Positions 1 to 9,551 are shown, numbered from the stretch's first letter. The stretch is 64,000 nucleotides of DNA from Desulfuromonas sp. AOP6 (GCF_009731355.2 NZ_AP022810.1:1268001-1332000), one strand, 5' to 3'. The notes: generated from the sequence alone by a model not told the origin. Translations and numbers: made by a program.

Positions 1-2870
1 ACAGCGGTACCTCCAGCTACGATCCTGCAACAGGTAAATTCAATGAAGTCAATTCGCTGCTGAACAGTGCCGGCGAACTGATGAAACCCTTCAAATACAC
101 TGACCTGACTGACTTTGCTAAAAAGGTCGACCTGTCGCTGGCCGGCAACATCATGGATTGCGGCGAGTGTCACGTCGGCGGCGGCGCCATGGAGTATGTG
201 CCCTACACTGTGCTGGGCGCCCGCACCCCCCTGCGGGATATCAAGAGCGTCGATGTCAATGGTTTCGGCCCGATTCTCAAGACCGATATCACTGCCTTCA
301 ACTACTTCATCGACAACTACGACGTCGATGGCGATGGCGACAAGAATGAAGTAATGCATATCGATTACGCCAACACGGGTGTGATGGAAGTCGACTGCTT
401 CATGTGTCACTTGCAGGGCTACCAGTATGAAGAGCGTAATACCGTGCTGCGCAAGGCCAAGATCGATGCCACCCGCGCGGTTGGCGCCGGGTTCGCCACG
501 GAAAACGCGGTGGTATGGGCCCCCACGGCCGACGAGGCTCCTTCCGGTTACGGTAACACTGTTGTTTATGACCCCGCCAAGCTGGCCAAGGACGTGAATG
601 GCAATGCCATTATTCCTTCGGGCTTCTTCGCTAATTTCGTCAAACGTACGCCGGCCTCCGAGAACTGCGCCTCCTGTCATATGGGTGAATACGCCGTGGA
701 CTGGAAAAAGCGCGGTGATCACTGGGAAGCCGAGCACGATTACGAAGTCCATTACATGTACGGGTGCATGGGTTGCCACGAGCGCATGCCTACGGCCGCT
801 CAGCCTGGTCCCTTTACCTCGGAGGATGGCGGAGCCTATCCGTTCATGGGCACGGGACTGCTCGGCCACGATCCGGCCAAGGGTAATGCGCCCTACAGTT
901 CTCTCTACAACGGCAATGACAACGTGGCCTTTAAGGGCTGTGAGGGGTGTCACCTCACCGGCACCAATGGCGCCGAACAGTTCGGCGCGCCCGATCCCAC
1001 CGCGGCTCACCAGGCTGCCGGCCTTACCGCCAGTATCGTGCAGAGCGGCATTGACGGCGTCGCCAACATCAGTCACATCGACCTGATGGATTGCTCGGCT
1101 TGTCACAGCCGCAAAATATCCAGCAGTGTGTGGAACACCGGCGGTGCCGTGGTCGATGCCACCGGCGCCGATCCGGTCGGGCGTCTGGCCGACCATGAGA
1201 ACGAGTTCGTCGATCGCAACAATATGACCGATCGTACCGGGCTGGCCTGGTACAATGGCAAACTGTTGCGGGTAGGTATCCTCAATACCATGTTCTATCG
1301 TGATAAAAACGACATCGACTTCGATGCCAACCTCGATGGGCGTGGCGGCGGCATGGATGCGCTGCTCATGACCCAGGTGCTGGCCGTCAATGAGACCAAC
1401 GGCTGGAAGTCCCTCACCGAAGATACACACGGTAACGTGACGGCGGCGGCGATCGATGCCCGTGTCGCCGCCATGAACGCCGCGGTCGACGCCTGGGCCG
1501 GCGTTACCGGCAAGGCGCAGACCAAGCTGTCCTTCATGGGAGTCCCCTTCAAGGATCAGCACAGTGTCTCCCCCGCGGCGCTGGCTTGGGGCGCAAATGG
1601 CTGCGCCGACTGCCATGCCGCTGGGTCTGAATTCTATCGCGGTGCCATGCGCATGGTCGGAGACGACATGACCATGTACTGGAATGATGACTTCGTCCCC
1701 TACACCAAGGCCAACGGCTCCACACAGGCCACGGACTTCCACCCCAATACCAAGAACAAGGTCGCCAATCGCTCTATCGCCGTGTCGGCGACTAACGGCA
1801 CCCTGAGTCTGGATGCCGATGGGGATGGGACACCGGAAAGTTACAAGACGGTGCGGGATGTCGATCGTTCCGAAACCCTGTATGAAGGCACCTTCATGAC
1901 CAACGCCGACTTCGCGGATGCCTACAGCTCCACGGGAGCTATCGGGTTTGCCGGTAACGAAAAGGGGTGGCTGCTGAAGGTTCAGGCCAAGGATACCGCA
2001 ACGGGTGTCATCACCACCCGTACCCGGGCCATTTCCGGCAACGTGGCCGATTTGACCGCTCTGCTGGCCAATCTGGGCGGGTTTGCCACGGGTGATTTTG
2101 AATTCACCATCACCGACAATGGCGCCGGGGGGATCACCCTTACGGCCGATGCTGGGTACCAGATTCGGCTGCATCCCCAGGCGGATTCGGGTAATTTCAT
2201 GATTGCCAACGCCCAGTGGAAGGCCGCTCCCGTCAAGGGTATCAATGGTGTCGATTACTCCGGTCGCGACGCCTGGCTCGCTTATCTGGACACTCTCAAC
2301 AACGCGGCCGCCTTCGGTATCGGCGTGGATCCGGTGGCCGTCTTCTCGGCACCGACCACCGAGGTTGCGGTCAACACGGCCTTTGACTTCGTGGCCGACA
2401 CCAGCGTCAACACCCAGGGAACCTTCGCGTATTCCTGGCTGATCAACGACGGCAGCGGTACGACCCTGACCGGCGCCACCGCCAGCCACAGCTTCACCAA
2501 GACCGGCAGCTTCCTGGTGACGCTGTATGTCGAAGATGAGGAAGGCAAGCGGGCTGCTGATTCCAAGTACGTCAAGGTCGTGGCACCGGCACCCGACACC
2601 ACCATCAGCTACACGCAGATTGCCGGTACCAACAGTGCCGAAGTCACCTTCGCCAACATGCCGACCCACACCCGCCTGCTGCTCTACTGGGGGGACGGTA
2701 CCTACCAGTGGGTTACGGACGACCAGGCAGAGCTGACAGTGACCAAGGCCTTCCGAGCCGTATCGACTTATGACAAGGGGGATCACTACGAGTACCTGAC
2801 CCGCGTCTATGTCTACAACGGCAGCACACGGGTGGACTACGAGACCACCACTGTTTCACTGGTAAAATAA
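1..2870 (+). CDS. Multiheme c-type cytochrome with PKD-like C-terminus, 5' end outside window
   Basis: The reading frame is open from base 3 with no stop upstream, so the first in-window ATG at 81 is internal and the true start lies left of the window. Seven CxxCH heme-binding motifs are visible (CGECH, CFMCH, CASCH, CMGCH, CEGCH, CSACH, CADCH). By comparison with the paralogue at 5678-9475, an eighth is expected in the missing N-terminus. After the heme region comes a PKD-like beta domain (about nt 2316-2590) and a final beta-rich segment with the motif YWGDGTY. The product is expected to be exported and to carry electrons in the periplasm or at the cell surface; no acceptor can be deduced. 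The last ~185 residues are nearly identical to those of the paralogue. A strong hairpin follows the TAA stop. Confidence 0.9.
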   Translation, partial: SGTSSYDPATGKFNEVNSLLNSAGELMKPFKYTDLTDFAKKVDLSLAGNIMDCGECHVGGGAMEYVPYTVLGARTPLRDIKSVDVNGFGPILKTDITAFNYFIDNYDVDGDGDKNEVMHIDYANTGVMEVDCFMCHLQGYQYEERNTVLRKAKIDATRAVGAGFATENAVVWAPTADEAPSGYGNTVVYDPAKLAKDVNGNAIIPSGFFANFVKRTPASENCASCHMGEYAVDWKKRGDHWEAEHDYEVHYMYGCMGCHERMPTAAQPGPFTSEDGGAYPFMGTGLLGHDPAKGNAPYSSLYNGNDNVAFKGCEGCHLTGTNGAEQFGAPDPTAAHQAAGLTASIVQSGIDGVANISHIDLMDCSACHSRKISSSVWNTGGAVVDATGADPVGRLADHENEFVDRNNMTDRTGLAWYNGKLLRVGILNTMFYRDKNDIDFDANLDGRGGGMDALLMTQVLAVNETNGWKSLTEDTHGNVTAAAIDARVAAMNAAVDAWAGVTGKAQTKLSFMGVPFKDQHSVSPAALAWGANGCADCHAAGSEFYRGAMRMVGDDMTMYWNDDFVPYTKANGSTQATDFHPNTKNKVANRSIAVSATNGTLSLDADGDGTPESYKTVRDVDRSETLYEGTFMTNADFADAYSSTGAIGFAGNEKGWLLKVQAKDTATGVITTRTRAISGNVADLTALLANLGGFATGDFEFTITDNGAGGITLTADAGYQIRLHPQADSGNFMIANAQWKAAPVKGINGVDYSGRDAWLAYLDTLNNAAAFGIGVDPVAVFSAPTTEVAVNTAFDFVADTSVNTQGTFAYSWLINDGSGTTLTGATASHSFTKTGSFLVTLYVEDEEGKRAADSKYVKVVAPAPDTTISYTQIAGTNSAEVTFANMPTHTRLLLYWGDGTYQWVTDDQAELTVTKAFRAVSTYDKGDHYEYLTRVYVYNGSTRVDYETTTVSLVK

Positions 2871-2887
2871 CAACGTAGGATAAAAAA

Positions 2888-2911
2888 GGGGCCCGGCAGC
2901 AGCCGGGCCCC
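2888..2911 (+). terminator. Rho-independent-like hairpin after the first cytochrome
   Basis: A ten-base-pair perfect G+C stem (2888-2897 with 2902-2911) has an AGCA loop and begins 17 bases after the cytochrome stop. The downstream T tract is poor, so termination may be inefficient on its own. A second hairpin follows at 2949-2980. Confidence 0.65.
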
Positions 2912-2948
2912 TGCAAGAAATGTTTTGTCACTGTGTCGGTATGAAATA

Positions 2949-2980
2949 AAAAAGCCCGGGAATGAACTCCCGGGCTTTTT
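2949..2980. terminator. Bidirectional terminator between convergent genes
   Basis: A twelve-base-pair inverted repeat (2949-2960 with 2969-2980) is flanked by an A run on the left and a T run on the right, as expected for termination in both directions. It separates the cytochrome gene from the end of the minus-strand response regulator. Confidence 0.85.
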
Positions 2981-3002
2981 GCCGTGTAGTGCCAAGGCCG
3001 AT

Positions 3003-3671
3003 TTACAGGGTTTCCAGATCCACCAATCCCAGCTTGACCGCATAGCGCACCAGCTCGACCCGGCTATGAATTTCCAGTTTCTTCATGAGATTGGCCCGAT
3101 GATTCTCGGCGGTTTTGGGACTGAGGCCCAACTGTTCGGCAATGGCTTTGGTCGTGTGCCCTTCTACGATCAAACGCATGATCTGCTGCTCGCGGGGGGA
3201 GAGCAGACTGTAGCGTTCGTCACTGGCCGATTCCTTGCCATCGCCTGAAACGAGCTGTCCCACAACTTCCTGGGACACATTGCCATCCAGATAAAATTCG
3301 CCGCGCAGCAAGGTGTCCATGGCCTGGACCAGTTTGGCGCTGGTGGCCTCCTTGACCACGTAGCCATGAGCGCCGGCCTTGAAAGCCTCAGCCACATATT
3401 CGAAACGCGGATGCATGCTCAGCATGAGGATCCGTACTCCGGGCTGACTTTGGGAGATGCTGCGCGTCACTTCAATGCCGGTCATATCCGGCAGCGAGAC
3501 ATCCATGGTCATGAGGTCGGGCCGCAGGTCCTGGGCCAGCCTGAGGGCGTCCTGACCATTTCCCGCTTCGCCGATGACCGTATAGCTGCCGGTGCGGGCA
3601 ATCAGACTTTTGAGTCCCTCGCGGAAAAGCGGGTGATCGTCAACCAGTAGAACGCGTTTTTTGGGAGTCAT
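3003..3671 (-). CDS. NarL/FixJ-family response regulator
   Basis: This 222-residue protein has an N-terminal receiver domain and a C-terminal LuxR-type helix-turn-helix. The acidic pair is D11-D12, the likely phospho-acceptor is D57 (MTMD), the switch Ser is S85 and the conserved Lys is K107. The HTH begins near LSPREQQIMRLI and contains the recognition segment KTAENHRANLMKKL. It lies 33 bases downstream of a HisKA_3-type histidine kinase on the same strand, so the two are an operon and very probably a cognate pair. Its location between two large cytochrome genes suggests control of extracellular electron-transfer genes, but this is inference. Confidence 0.92.
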   Translation of the reverse strand: MTPKKRVLLVDDHPLFREGLKSLIARTGSYTVIGEAGNGQDALRLAQDLRPDLMTMDVSLPDMTGIEVTRSISQSQPGVRILMLSMHPRFEYVAEAFKAGAHGYVVKEATSAKLVQAMDTLLRGEFYLDGNVSQEVVGQLVSGDGKESASDERYSLLSPREQQIMRLIVEGHTTKAIAEQLGLSPKTAENHRANLMKKLEIHSRVELVRYAVKLGLVDLETL

Positions 3672-3704
3672 GGGATTTTCCTGTCAATGCAGTGGAGGTT
3701 AGAA

Positions 3705-5114
3705 TCAATTCCCCGTGATAGGGATTTCGATCAGAATACGGGTGCCCTTTCCCGGCGCTGAAGCGACCCTGAACTTGCCGTTTAGAAACTGGACTCTTTC
3801 GAACATGCCTACCAGCCCGAGTTTGTTGCCACTGTTGATCGGGTTCATCTGATCCTGGAGGTTGAAGCCAGCACCATTGTCTTCAATGCGCAGCAGAATG
3901 TCGGGGTGGGAGGCGGTAAGCCGTATGGTCACCTGTCTGGCTCCGGCGTGTTTCACCACATTGTTCAGAGCCTCCTGAATAATGCGATAGATATTGATTT
4001 CTGCGTCGCTGCTCAGTTTGACCTCTTTCATCCCCCCCGTCTTGAAGTCGATAGACAGGGAGTGCATCGATTTGACCTTTTCCATGTGGTCATGGACTGC
4101 GTCGACCAGGCCGAGCCGTTCAAGAGAGGAAGGTCGCAACGCGCCGGAGAGTTTTCGCACGGAGTTGATAGCCGAGAGGATATTCGCGTTGATGGCCATC
4201 AACCGTTTCTGAATGTCCTCGGGTTGAGAGCCAAGATCTTCAGCCAGGGTTTCCGTAGCCATTTTTACCGCATTGAGCCTTTGGCCCAGGTCATCATGCA
4301 GCTCCCGCGAAATGAATTTGCGCTCCTCTTCCTGGGCGTTCAGCAGACGGTGGGATAGTGCGCGTATTCGCTGTTCCGATTCTTTCCGGCTGGTGATATC
4401 GCGGGCCACTGCCAGTTTGGCAGGTTGGTTAAGCCCCGGCATGCGGATGCCCAGTTCAATGACCGAATACCAGGCGCTGTTGGCCTGGTTGAAAAATTCC
4501 TTGTACAGCGGTTCTCCTGACTTGAAAACTTCATCGCGGCTGCAATCGTCACATGGAGAGTTCAAGCCCCGGCACAGTTTGTGACACGGATCTGTACTGA
4601 TGTCGCCCTGGCAGGATTCCAGCATTTTTTTATTGGCATAGACGATTTTGTGGTCTTCTGAGACCACGTAGACACGATCCTCCATGGCATTCAGCAGAAG
4701 CCGCAAAGTTTGTTGAGAGATGACCATGGCCTCGGCCATGACCTGGCAGTCGGTTTGATCCTTGAATGTGCCGATAATAGCCGGCTTCCCATTGAATTCA
4801 ACTCTTTTAGTCTCGATCTCCATCCAGAAGATGGTTCCATCCACGCGCGCGGATGGTTGCGCCCAGCCGGTGTGGGAAATGTCCTCGGAAATCATTCGGT
4901 CGTGCATGTCTTTAAAGAGGTCCAGGGTCTCCGCATCGGGATAGACTTCCGTGAACAGGTCCTGTTGAAGCAGGCTGTTTTTATTAGGGAAGCCAAAGAT
5001 GTCGGCAAAACGCTGGTTGAGGTAGATGAGCCTGTTGTCCTGACAGACGTAAGTTCCCAGGGTGAGGTTCTCCGCGATGGTTGTCCCCAGGCTGGACTCC
5101 GTTTCAATCTGCAT
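3705..5114 (-). CDS. PAS-PAS histidine kinase, NarX/DesK type, with cysteine-rich second PAS
   Basis: The 469-residue protein has no membrane segment and should be cytoplasmic. The first PAS domain (about 15-125) is followed by a second (about 140-245) carrying five clustered cysteines (C168, C177, C181, C188, C191). The HisKA_3 dimerisation domain has the motif RELHDDLGQR with phospho-accepting H273, and the C-terminal HATPase has the N box NNVVKHA and the G box DNGAGF. The start at 5114 is supported by an AGGAGGT ribosome-binding site nine bases upstream. It is co-transcribed with the downstream NarL-type regulator. The Cys cluster could bind a metal or sense redox state; nothing in the sequence names the signal. 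Confidence 0.9.
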   Translation of the reverse strand: MQIETESSLGTTIAENLTLGTYVCQDNRLIYLNQRFADIFGFPNKNSLLQQDLFTEVYPDAETLDLFKDMHDRMISEDISHTGWAQPSARVDGTIFWMEIETKRVEFNGKPAIIGTFKDQTDCQVMAEAMVISQQTLRLLLNAMEDRVYVVSEDHKIVYANKKMLESCQGDISTDPCHKLCRGLNSPCDDCSRDEVFKSGEPLYKEFFNQANSAWYSVIELGIRMPGLNQPAKLAVARDITSRKESEQRIRALSHRLLNAQEEERKFISRELHDDLGQRLNAVKMATETLAEDLGSQPEDIQKRLMAINANILSAINSVRKLSGALRPSSLERLGLVDAVHDHMEKVKSMHSLSIDFKTGGMKEVKLSSDAEINIYRIIQEALNNVVKHAGARQVTIRLTASHPDILLRIEDNGAGFNLQDQMNPINSGNKLGLVGMFERVQFLNGKFRVASAPGKGTRILIEIPITGN

Positions 5115-5677
5115 GGTTTGGTGACCTCCTGTCAGGATGATGGTGCCTTTCCTGTTGTGAATAGATCTTCATCTATGCAAGTTCAGGGCCTGAACATTTA
5201 TTTATGGTCATTTACCCATGTCTGGTCAAATAACCACCCCGCCTCTGTTTTTCACTGAGGGGCCGGGCCTCACTGGCATCTTTGAAAATGCCCCAAAAAC
5301 TTAGGTAAAAGCACCTGTGTTGCCTGGGGGTTAAGCCCCAGAATGAAAAAATATTTCAAAAAAAATGAAGCCGTCATTCTAGGGAATCGTTCATCCATAT
5401 TCTTTAATATCAATAGGATAGAATTTTCTCATTCTTTGCGGCTCATTTGGCGGCCGTTTGTGGCCTGGGTCATCTGTATGCTTGGTATCGTGGTTGCTAT
5501 ACAGGATGTCAGCTCTTTTCTCTTATCCCTATGCAAACCGCTTGCCCAGCCTGGATGATCCCCAAAATCGTCTCGTTGGGTCTGCGGAGAAAGGAAGGTC
5601 GAAGGAACTTCGGTTTTTCATTTTTATTGCATTCGCATTGTGTGGAACTAACAAATGATGAAGAAAGGATAGACGCA
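5115..5677. other. Divergent intergenic region upstream of the octaheme cytochrome gene
   Basis: This 563-base region lies between the divergent kinase and cytochrome genes and should hold promoters for both. It contains a -24/-12-like element at 5483-5498 facing the cytochrome, and an inverted repeat (CTGGGG / CCCCAG) near 5325-5342. A small hairpin at 5600-5612 is followed by a T-rich tract and could act as an attenuator in the leader. No convincing protein-coding gene was found here. Confidence 0.6.
5482..5498 (+). promoter_or_regulatory. Candidate sigma-54 promoter of the selenocytochrome gene
   Basis: The GG at 5484-5485 and GC at 5496-5497 are exactly ten bases apart, in the context TTGGTATC-GTGG-TTGCT, which resembles the consensus TGGCACG-N4-TTGCW with three mismatches in the -24 element. 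The predicted transcript would start about 12 bases further on, giving a leader of roughly 170 bases before the ATG at 5678. Sigma-54 control of cytochrome genes is common in this lineage, but this site rests on the motif only. Confidence 0.4.
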
Positions 5678-8600
5678 ATGAAGAGGAGGAGTTTGACAAG
5701 ATGGGTGCTCGGTGGGGCGCTGGCGGCAGCCGGCCTGACCCTGAGTGCCGGTCTGGCGTTTGCCGCCCACCCGCCGGTGACGCTTTATACCTATGAAGAA
5801 TTGGCCATGCAGTACGGCATGGAAAAGATGCCGGTCCAGGTCGATCCCAACACCTTACGCGGTTTCCCTTACAGCCCCAAGCAGACCTGCGGAGGCTGTC
5901 ATGAGTATACGCAGATCTCCGATCACGCCTTCCACGCCGCCCTGGGCATGCACGAGTGGCAGGACACGGCGGATGGCGAGTTCAAAATCGACGATCCCAA
6001 TGTCATCAAACCCTGGACGCAGTCCGGGGCCATGTGGGGCAAGTGGTGAAGTCCCTCTCTTCGCCAGGTGGCGAACTTCATGGATCAGAACCCTGCAACA
6101 CCCGCAGTTGATGACAAGTATTATACGGAACAAGAATTTTTAGCTCAGACCGACCTGACCACTTGGGACATGGCGGTTTACTGCGGCACCTGCCACGTCG
6201 GCGGCGGTTTTGGTGAAAAAGACCGCAACGGTGTGCGCCTCTCGATGAAAAATCCCGCCGGCGGTATGGACCCTGGCGCGGCAGGATTCTCGCTGACCAC
6301 GCCCTACAATGCCTACAACCACTATGTGTTCGAGCTGTTCACCAAAGACACAGGACTGCCGCAACATGTGGTCGCCCAGGCTCCCTGGGCTTACCCGGTC
6401 TATGAGGGCATGGAACCTGTGACGGCTCCGCAGGGTTGGGGCCAGGCAATGACCATGACCCTGCCCGATGGCTCTGCCATGCCCGTGGCCGATGGTCAAC
6501 TCCTGATGCCCAACGTCAAGGAGATGGACTGCCTTTACTGTCACTTTAAGGGCTATAACAACCTCATGGCCTCGGTGATGACCTACAGTGGTGCCCATAA
6601 CGCGGCTCCCATGGCCGGTTCTGGCCTGATGGACACCAACAGCCTCAGCCCCACCTACCAGGGCTATACCGTGGATGCAGGCAATGGCAAGACCCTGATG
6701 GGCGCGCCAGCCATGGTCACTATGGATCAAAACGGCCTCGTCAGCCTGAGCGATTATGCCCTGGGCAATCTGCGGGGGAATCCGGATGAGGCCAACTGCC
6801 GTCAGTGCCATGCGCCAAGCTCCCTGGAAGATCTGCCGGACATGATGCGAGATTTCCTCTCTTCGGCGCCCATGGTCTATACCGGCAACTTCTCCCAGTC
6901 CTTTACCGGTCTGGCCATGCCGTCTTTCGACTTTAACGCTCCCTTCGGCAATACCTGGAACTGGACAGAAGCCCCTCTGGGAGCGCCCTATCCGCCAGGT
7001 CTGGCCTATCCGACTTCAGGGATTCTCACCGTTGGCGACGTCATGGCCGGCATGGGGATCATCGGTGGCAACTGGGCCTACATCCCTTCCATCGGCTTCC
7101 CTGCCGCCATGGGGCCCACGGTCTACAATACGGGCATCTTCCCCTTTGGCCCCAACGGCATGCCGGCAGCCGAGCTGCTGGATCCCTACGATCCGGCCAC
7201 TTTCGACTGGTCCGATCCCAATGCCATGCAGATTCTCATGGCCAAGGAGATCGGTGGCGGCAATCCGGCGGGCACCGGCCCTCTCTATTTCGAGGCGCCC
7301 CTGCTTGACGCCAGCGGCAATCCCACCGGCTTCATGGACCAGAACGCTCTGAAGAAGGGCATCGTGCCTTTCCCCCGCGCCGAGTGGTTCAAGCGTGGCG
7401 ATATCTTCGGCAATGCCGAGCAGGAAGTGCATCTGGCCATGGGCTGCGAAGGCTGCCACATGGATACAAACACCACCAAGGTCGATCAGTATGATGCGGA
7501 AGGCCGCATCGTCTTTGACGGCAAGAGCCAGTGCGACCCGGGTCGCGGTTTCGATGCGGCCAGCGGCGTTGAAAACGGTACGCTTGTTGACGGAGTGATG
7601 TTCGACTCAAACAACACGGTGAAAAAGTGCGCCGACTGTCACGTTACCGGCAAAAATTCCGATGGCGTGGCGATCAACACCTTTGGTGCGCCCGACCCAA
7701 CCGCTGCCCACCAGGCCGCCGGCTTGACCGCCAATCTGGTTCAGGCTGTTGGTCCGCAGGGTCTCGTGCCCGGCAATCACCTTGACATCATTGACTGTAC
7801 GGTCTGCCATGTCTATAAAAAGCAGATGGCCGCACGCCTGCTCGATTCCACCTCAGGTCATCGTTTCCCGACCATGGTGGGCTTCGACGAGTCCCAGGGC
7901 ATGCTGGGCATGTTCGACGATCCCTTCGGTATGGGTATGCCGGCGGGCAGCAATGCCACCGAATGGCAGCCGCTTTATGCCTGGCAGAAACAAGGGATGT
8001 CCGATCAGAACAGTGATCCGAACTGGCGCCGGAAGATCATGCAGATCAACATGATCACCGCCACGCTGTGGAACAACATCGGTTCCACCGTGGATGCCAA
8101 CGGCGACGGTCAGACCGGGCGTCATGCGTTGACCTACGATCCCGCCACGGATCCTGCCTACACCGGCATGGTACAGAAAACCTACTATGATCCCTGGATT
8201 CAGCGTGACCTCAAGGCCGGTCTGAACTTCGGCCCCAGTGGGTTTGCTCCCATCCCTGTCGGCTTCGGCGGCGGCGCCTATCAATCCGCCTATGCTCCCG
8301 ACGGCTCCTTCACCGGTGCCTGGCAGTATGTCGGTGTCTACGGCGGCAACATCATGTTCTCCACGCCGGAAGAAATCGAAGCCTACAAGGCCTACCGCAA
8401 TGCCATCGCCCCTGCTGTCGATGGCAAGGATTGGACCGACACCGAGCTGCTGCTCGGCGGCGCTCCTTTCATGATCACCCACAACGTACGCAGCACCGAC
8501 AAGTTCGTGCTGGGCAAAAACTGCAGTGATTGTCATGCTGCAGGCAAAGGCTTCTTCGATGGCGGCTTCAACATGACCGGTACCGCCATCAAGGCGAACG

Positions 8601-9475
8601 CCGGCGGTCAGTTTATGGCCTCTGGAGCAGAAGAACTTGTCATCGTCGCCAAAGCGACCGACCTTACCACGGCGGCTGAAATTGCCACCAAGGATGGTGT
8701 CGCTTTGGAAGTTCCCTTCGAAGAACTCGGCAATTGGGATGCCGCCACCAAGACCTTCACGCCTGAGCCGGCTGGGGCCTACAAGCGGGTGACGGATCTG
8801 GATCGCAGCGTGGCTCTTTACCCCGCTGAATCCTCCTACACGGCTGCTGACGGGACGGTCTATGCTGATCGTTCTGCCTGGGTTGCCTACCTGAACACTC
8901 TCAGCAACCCGGCTGATTTCGGTATCGGCGTGGATCCTGTGGCCGTCTTCTCGGCACCGACCACCGAGGTTACGGTCAATGCGGCCTTTGACTTTGTCGC
9001 TGATGTCAGCGCCAACACCCAGGGAACCTTCGCGTATTCCTGGCTGATCAACGACGGCAGCGGTACGACCCTGACCGGCGCCACCGCCAGCCACACCTTT
9101 ACCAAGACCGGCAGCTTCCTGGTGACGCTGTATGTCGAAGATGAGGAAGGCAAGCGAGCCACCGATTCCAAGTACGTCAAGGTTGTGGCTCCGGCACCCG
9201 ATACCACCATCAGCTACAGTCAGATTGCCGGCACCAACAGCGCCGAAGTCACCTTCGCCAACATGCCGACCCACACCCGTCTGCTGCTCTACTGGGGGGA
9301 CGGTACCTATGAATGGGTGACGGACGACCAGCCTGATCTGACGGTGACCAAGGCTTTCCGAGCCGTATCGACTTATGACAAGGGGACTTATTACCAGTAC
9401 CTGACCCGTGTCTATGTCTACAACGGCAGTACCCGCGTCGACTACAAGACAGCCACGGTTACTCTGGTTAAATAA
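5678..9475 (+). CDS. Octaheme c-type cytochrome, predicted selenoprotein (in-frame UGA at 6047), PKD-like C-terminus
   Basis: The ATG at 5678 has an AAGAAAGGA ribosome-binding site. It encodes a Sec signal peptide (basic start, hydrophobic 10-26, AFA cleavage near residue 29) followed by CGGCH at residues 71-75. The frame then meets a single UGA (codon 124, after GAMWGKW) and continues open in the same frame to 9475 with seven further CxxCH motifs (CGTCH, CLYCH, CRQCH, CEGCH, CADCH, CTVCH, CSDCH), giving eight in 1265 residues. A hairpin at 6060-6075 fits bacterial SECIS rules, so UGA is read here as selenocysteine 124. A UGA stop would separate the heme domain from its only signal peptide. 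The C-terminus has a PKD-like domain shared almost unchanged with the first cytochrome. An alternative is a nonsense mutation or sequencing error. Confidence 0.85.
6047..6075 (+). promoter_or_regulatory. Selenocysteine UGA codon and SECIS-like hairpin
   Basis: The UGA at 6047-6049 is followed ten bases later by a perfect six-base-pair stem, TTCGCC (6060-6065) with GGCGAA (6070-6075), closing the four-base loop AGGT. The loop lies 16 bases after the UGA and has a G in its first two positions, both within the published criteria for bacterial SECIS elements (loop 16-37 bases from UGA, G early in the loop). The AGGU loop also resembles the loop of the E. coli fdhF element. selA, selB, selC and selD would be needed elsewhere in the genome; none lies in this window. 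Confidence 0.72.
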
Positions 9476-9489
9476 CCATCAACCCTAGA

Positions 9490-9515
9490 CCGGGTCCGGC
9501 TTCGGCCGGACCCGG
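9490..9515 (+). terminator. Hairpin with UUCG loop after the octaheme cytochrome
   Basis: An eleven-base-pair G+C-rich stem (9490-9500 with 9505-9515) is closed by a TTCG tetraloop 14 bases after the cytochrome stop. The T tract is short and offset, so it may act mainly as an mRNA-stabilising hairpin ahead of the terminator at 9552. Confidence 0.65.
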
Positions 9516-9551
9516 ATACACCTAACTTTTCCTGTCGTGCAATGACGATGT

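Noticed and set aside
5343-5558. A short open frame of 71 codons in the promoter region of the octaheme cytochrome
   Set aside because: No ribosome-binding site, no recognisable domain, and it overlaps the candidate -24/-12 promoter; treated as chance.
5600-5612. Small hairpin with T-rich tail as a strong terminator
   Set aside because: The stem has only five base pairs with a three-base loop; noted only as a possible attenuator.
6047-6049. UGA as a real stop, leaving a 123-residue fragment and a separate heme protein
   Set aside because: The downstream part would have no signal peptide although c-type heme attachment needs export, the frame is unbroken on both sides, and a SECIS-like hairpin follows. 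Not excluded, but less likely.
7853-9274. A long open frame on the minus strand opposite the octaheme cytochrome
   Set aside because: It lies antisense to a clearly coding gene, has no ribosome-binding site and no domain; typical antisense frame of G+C-rich DNA.
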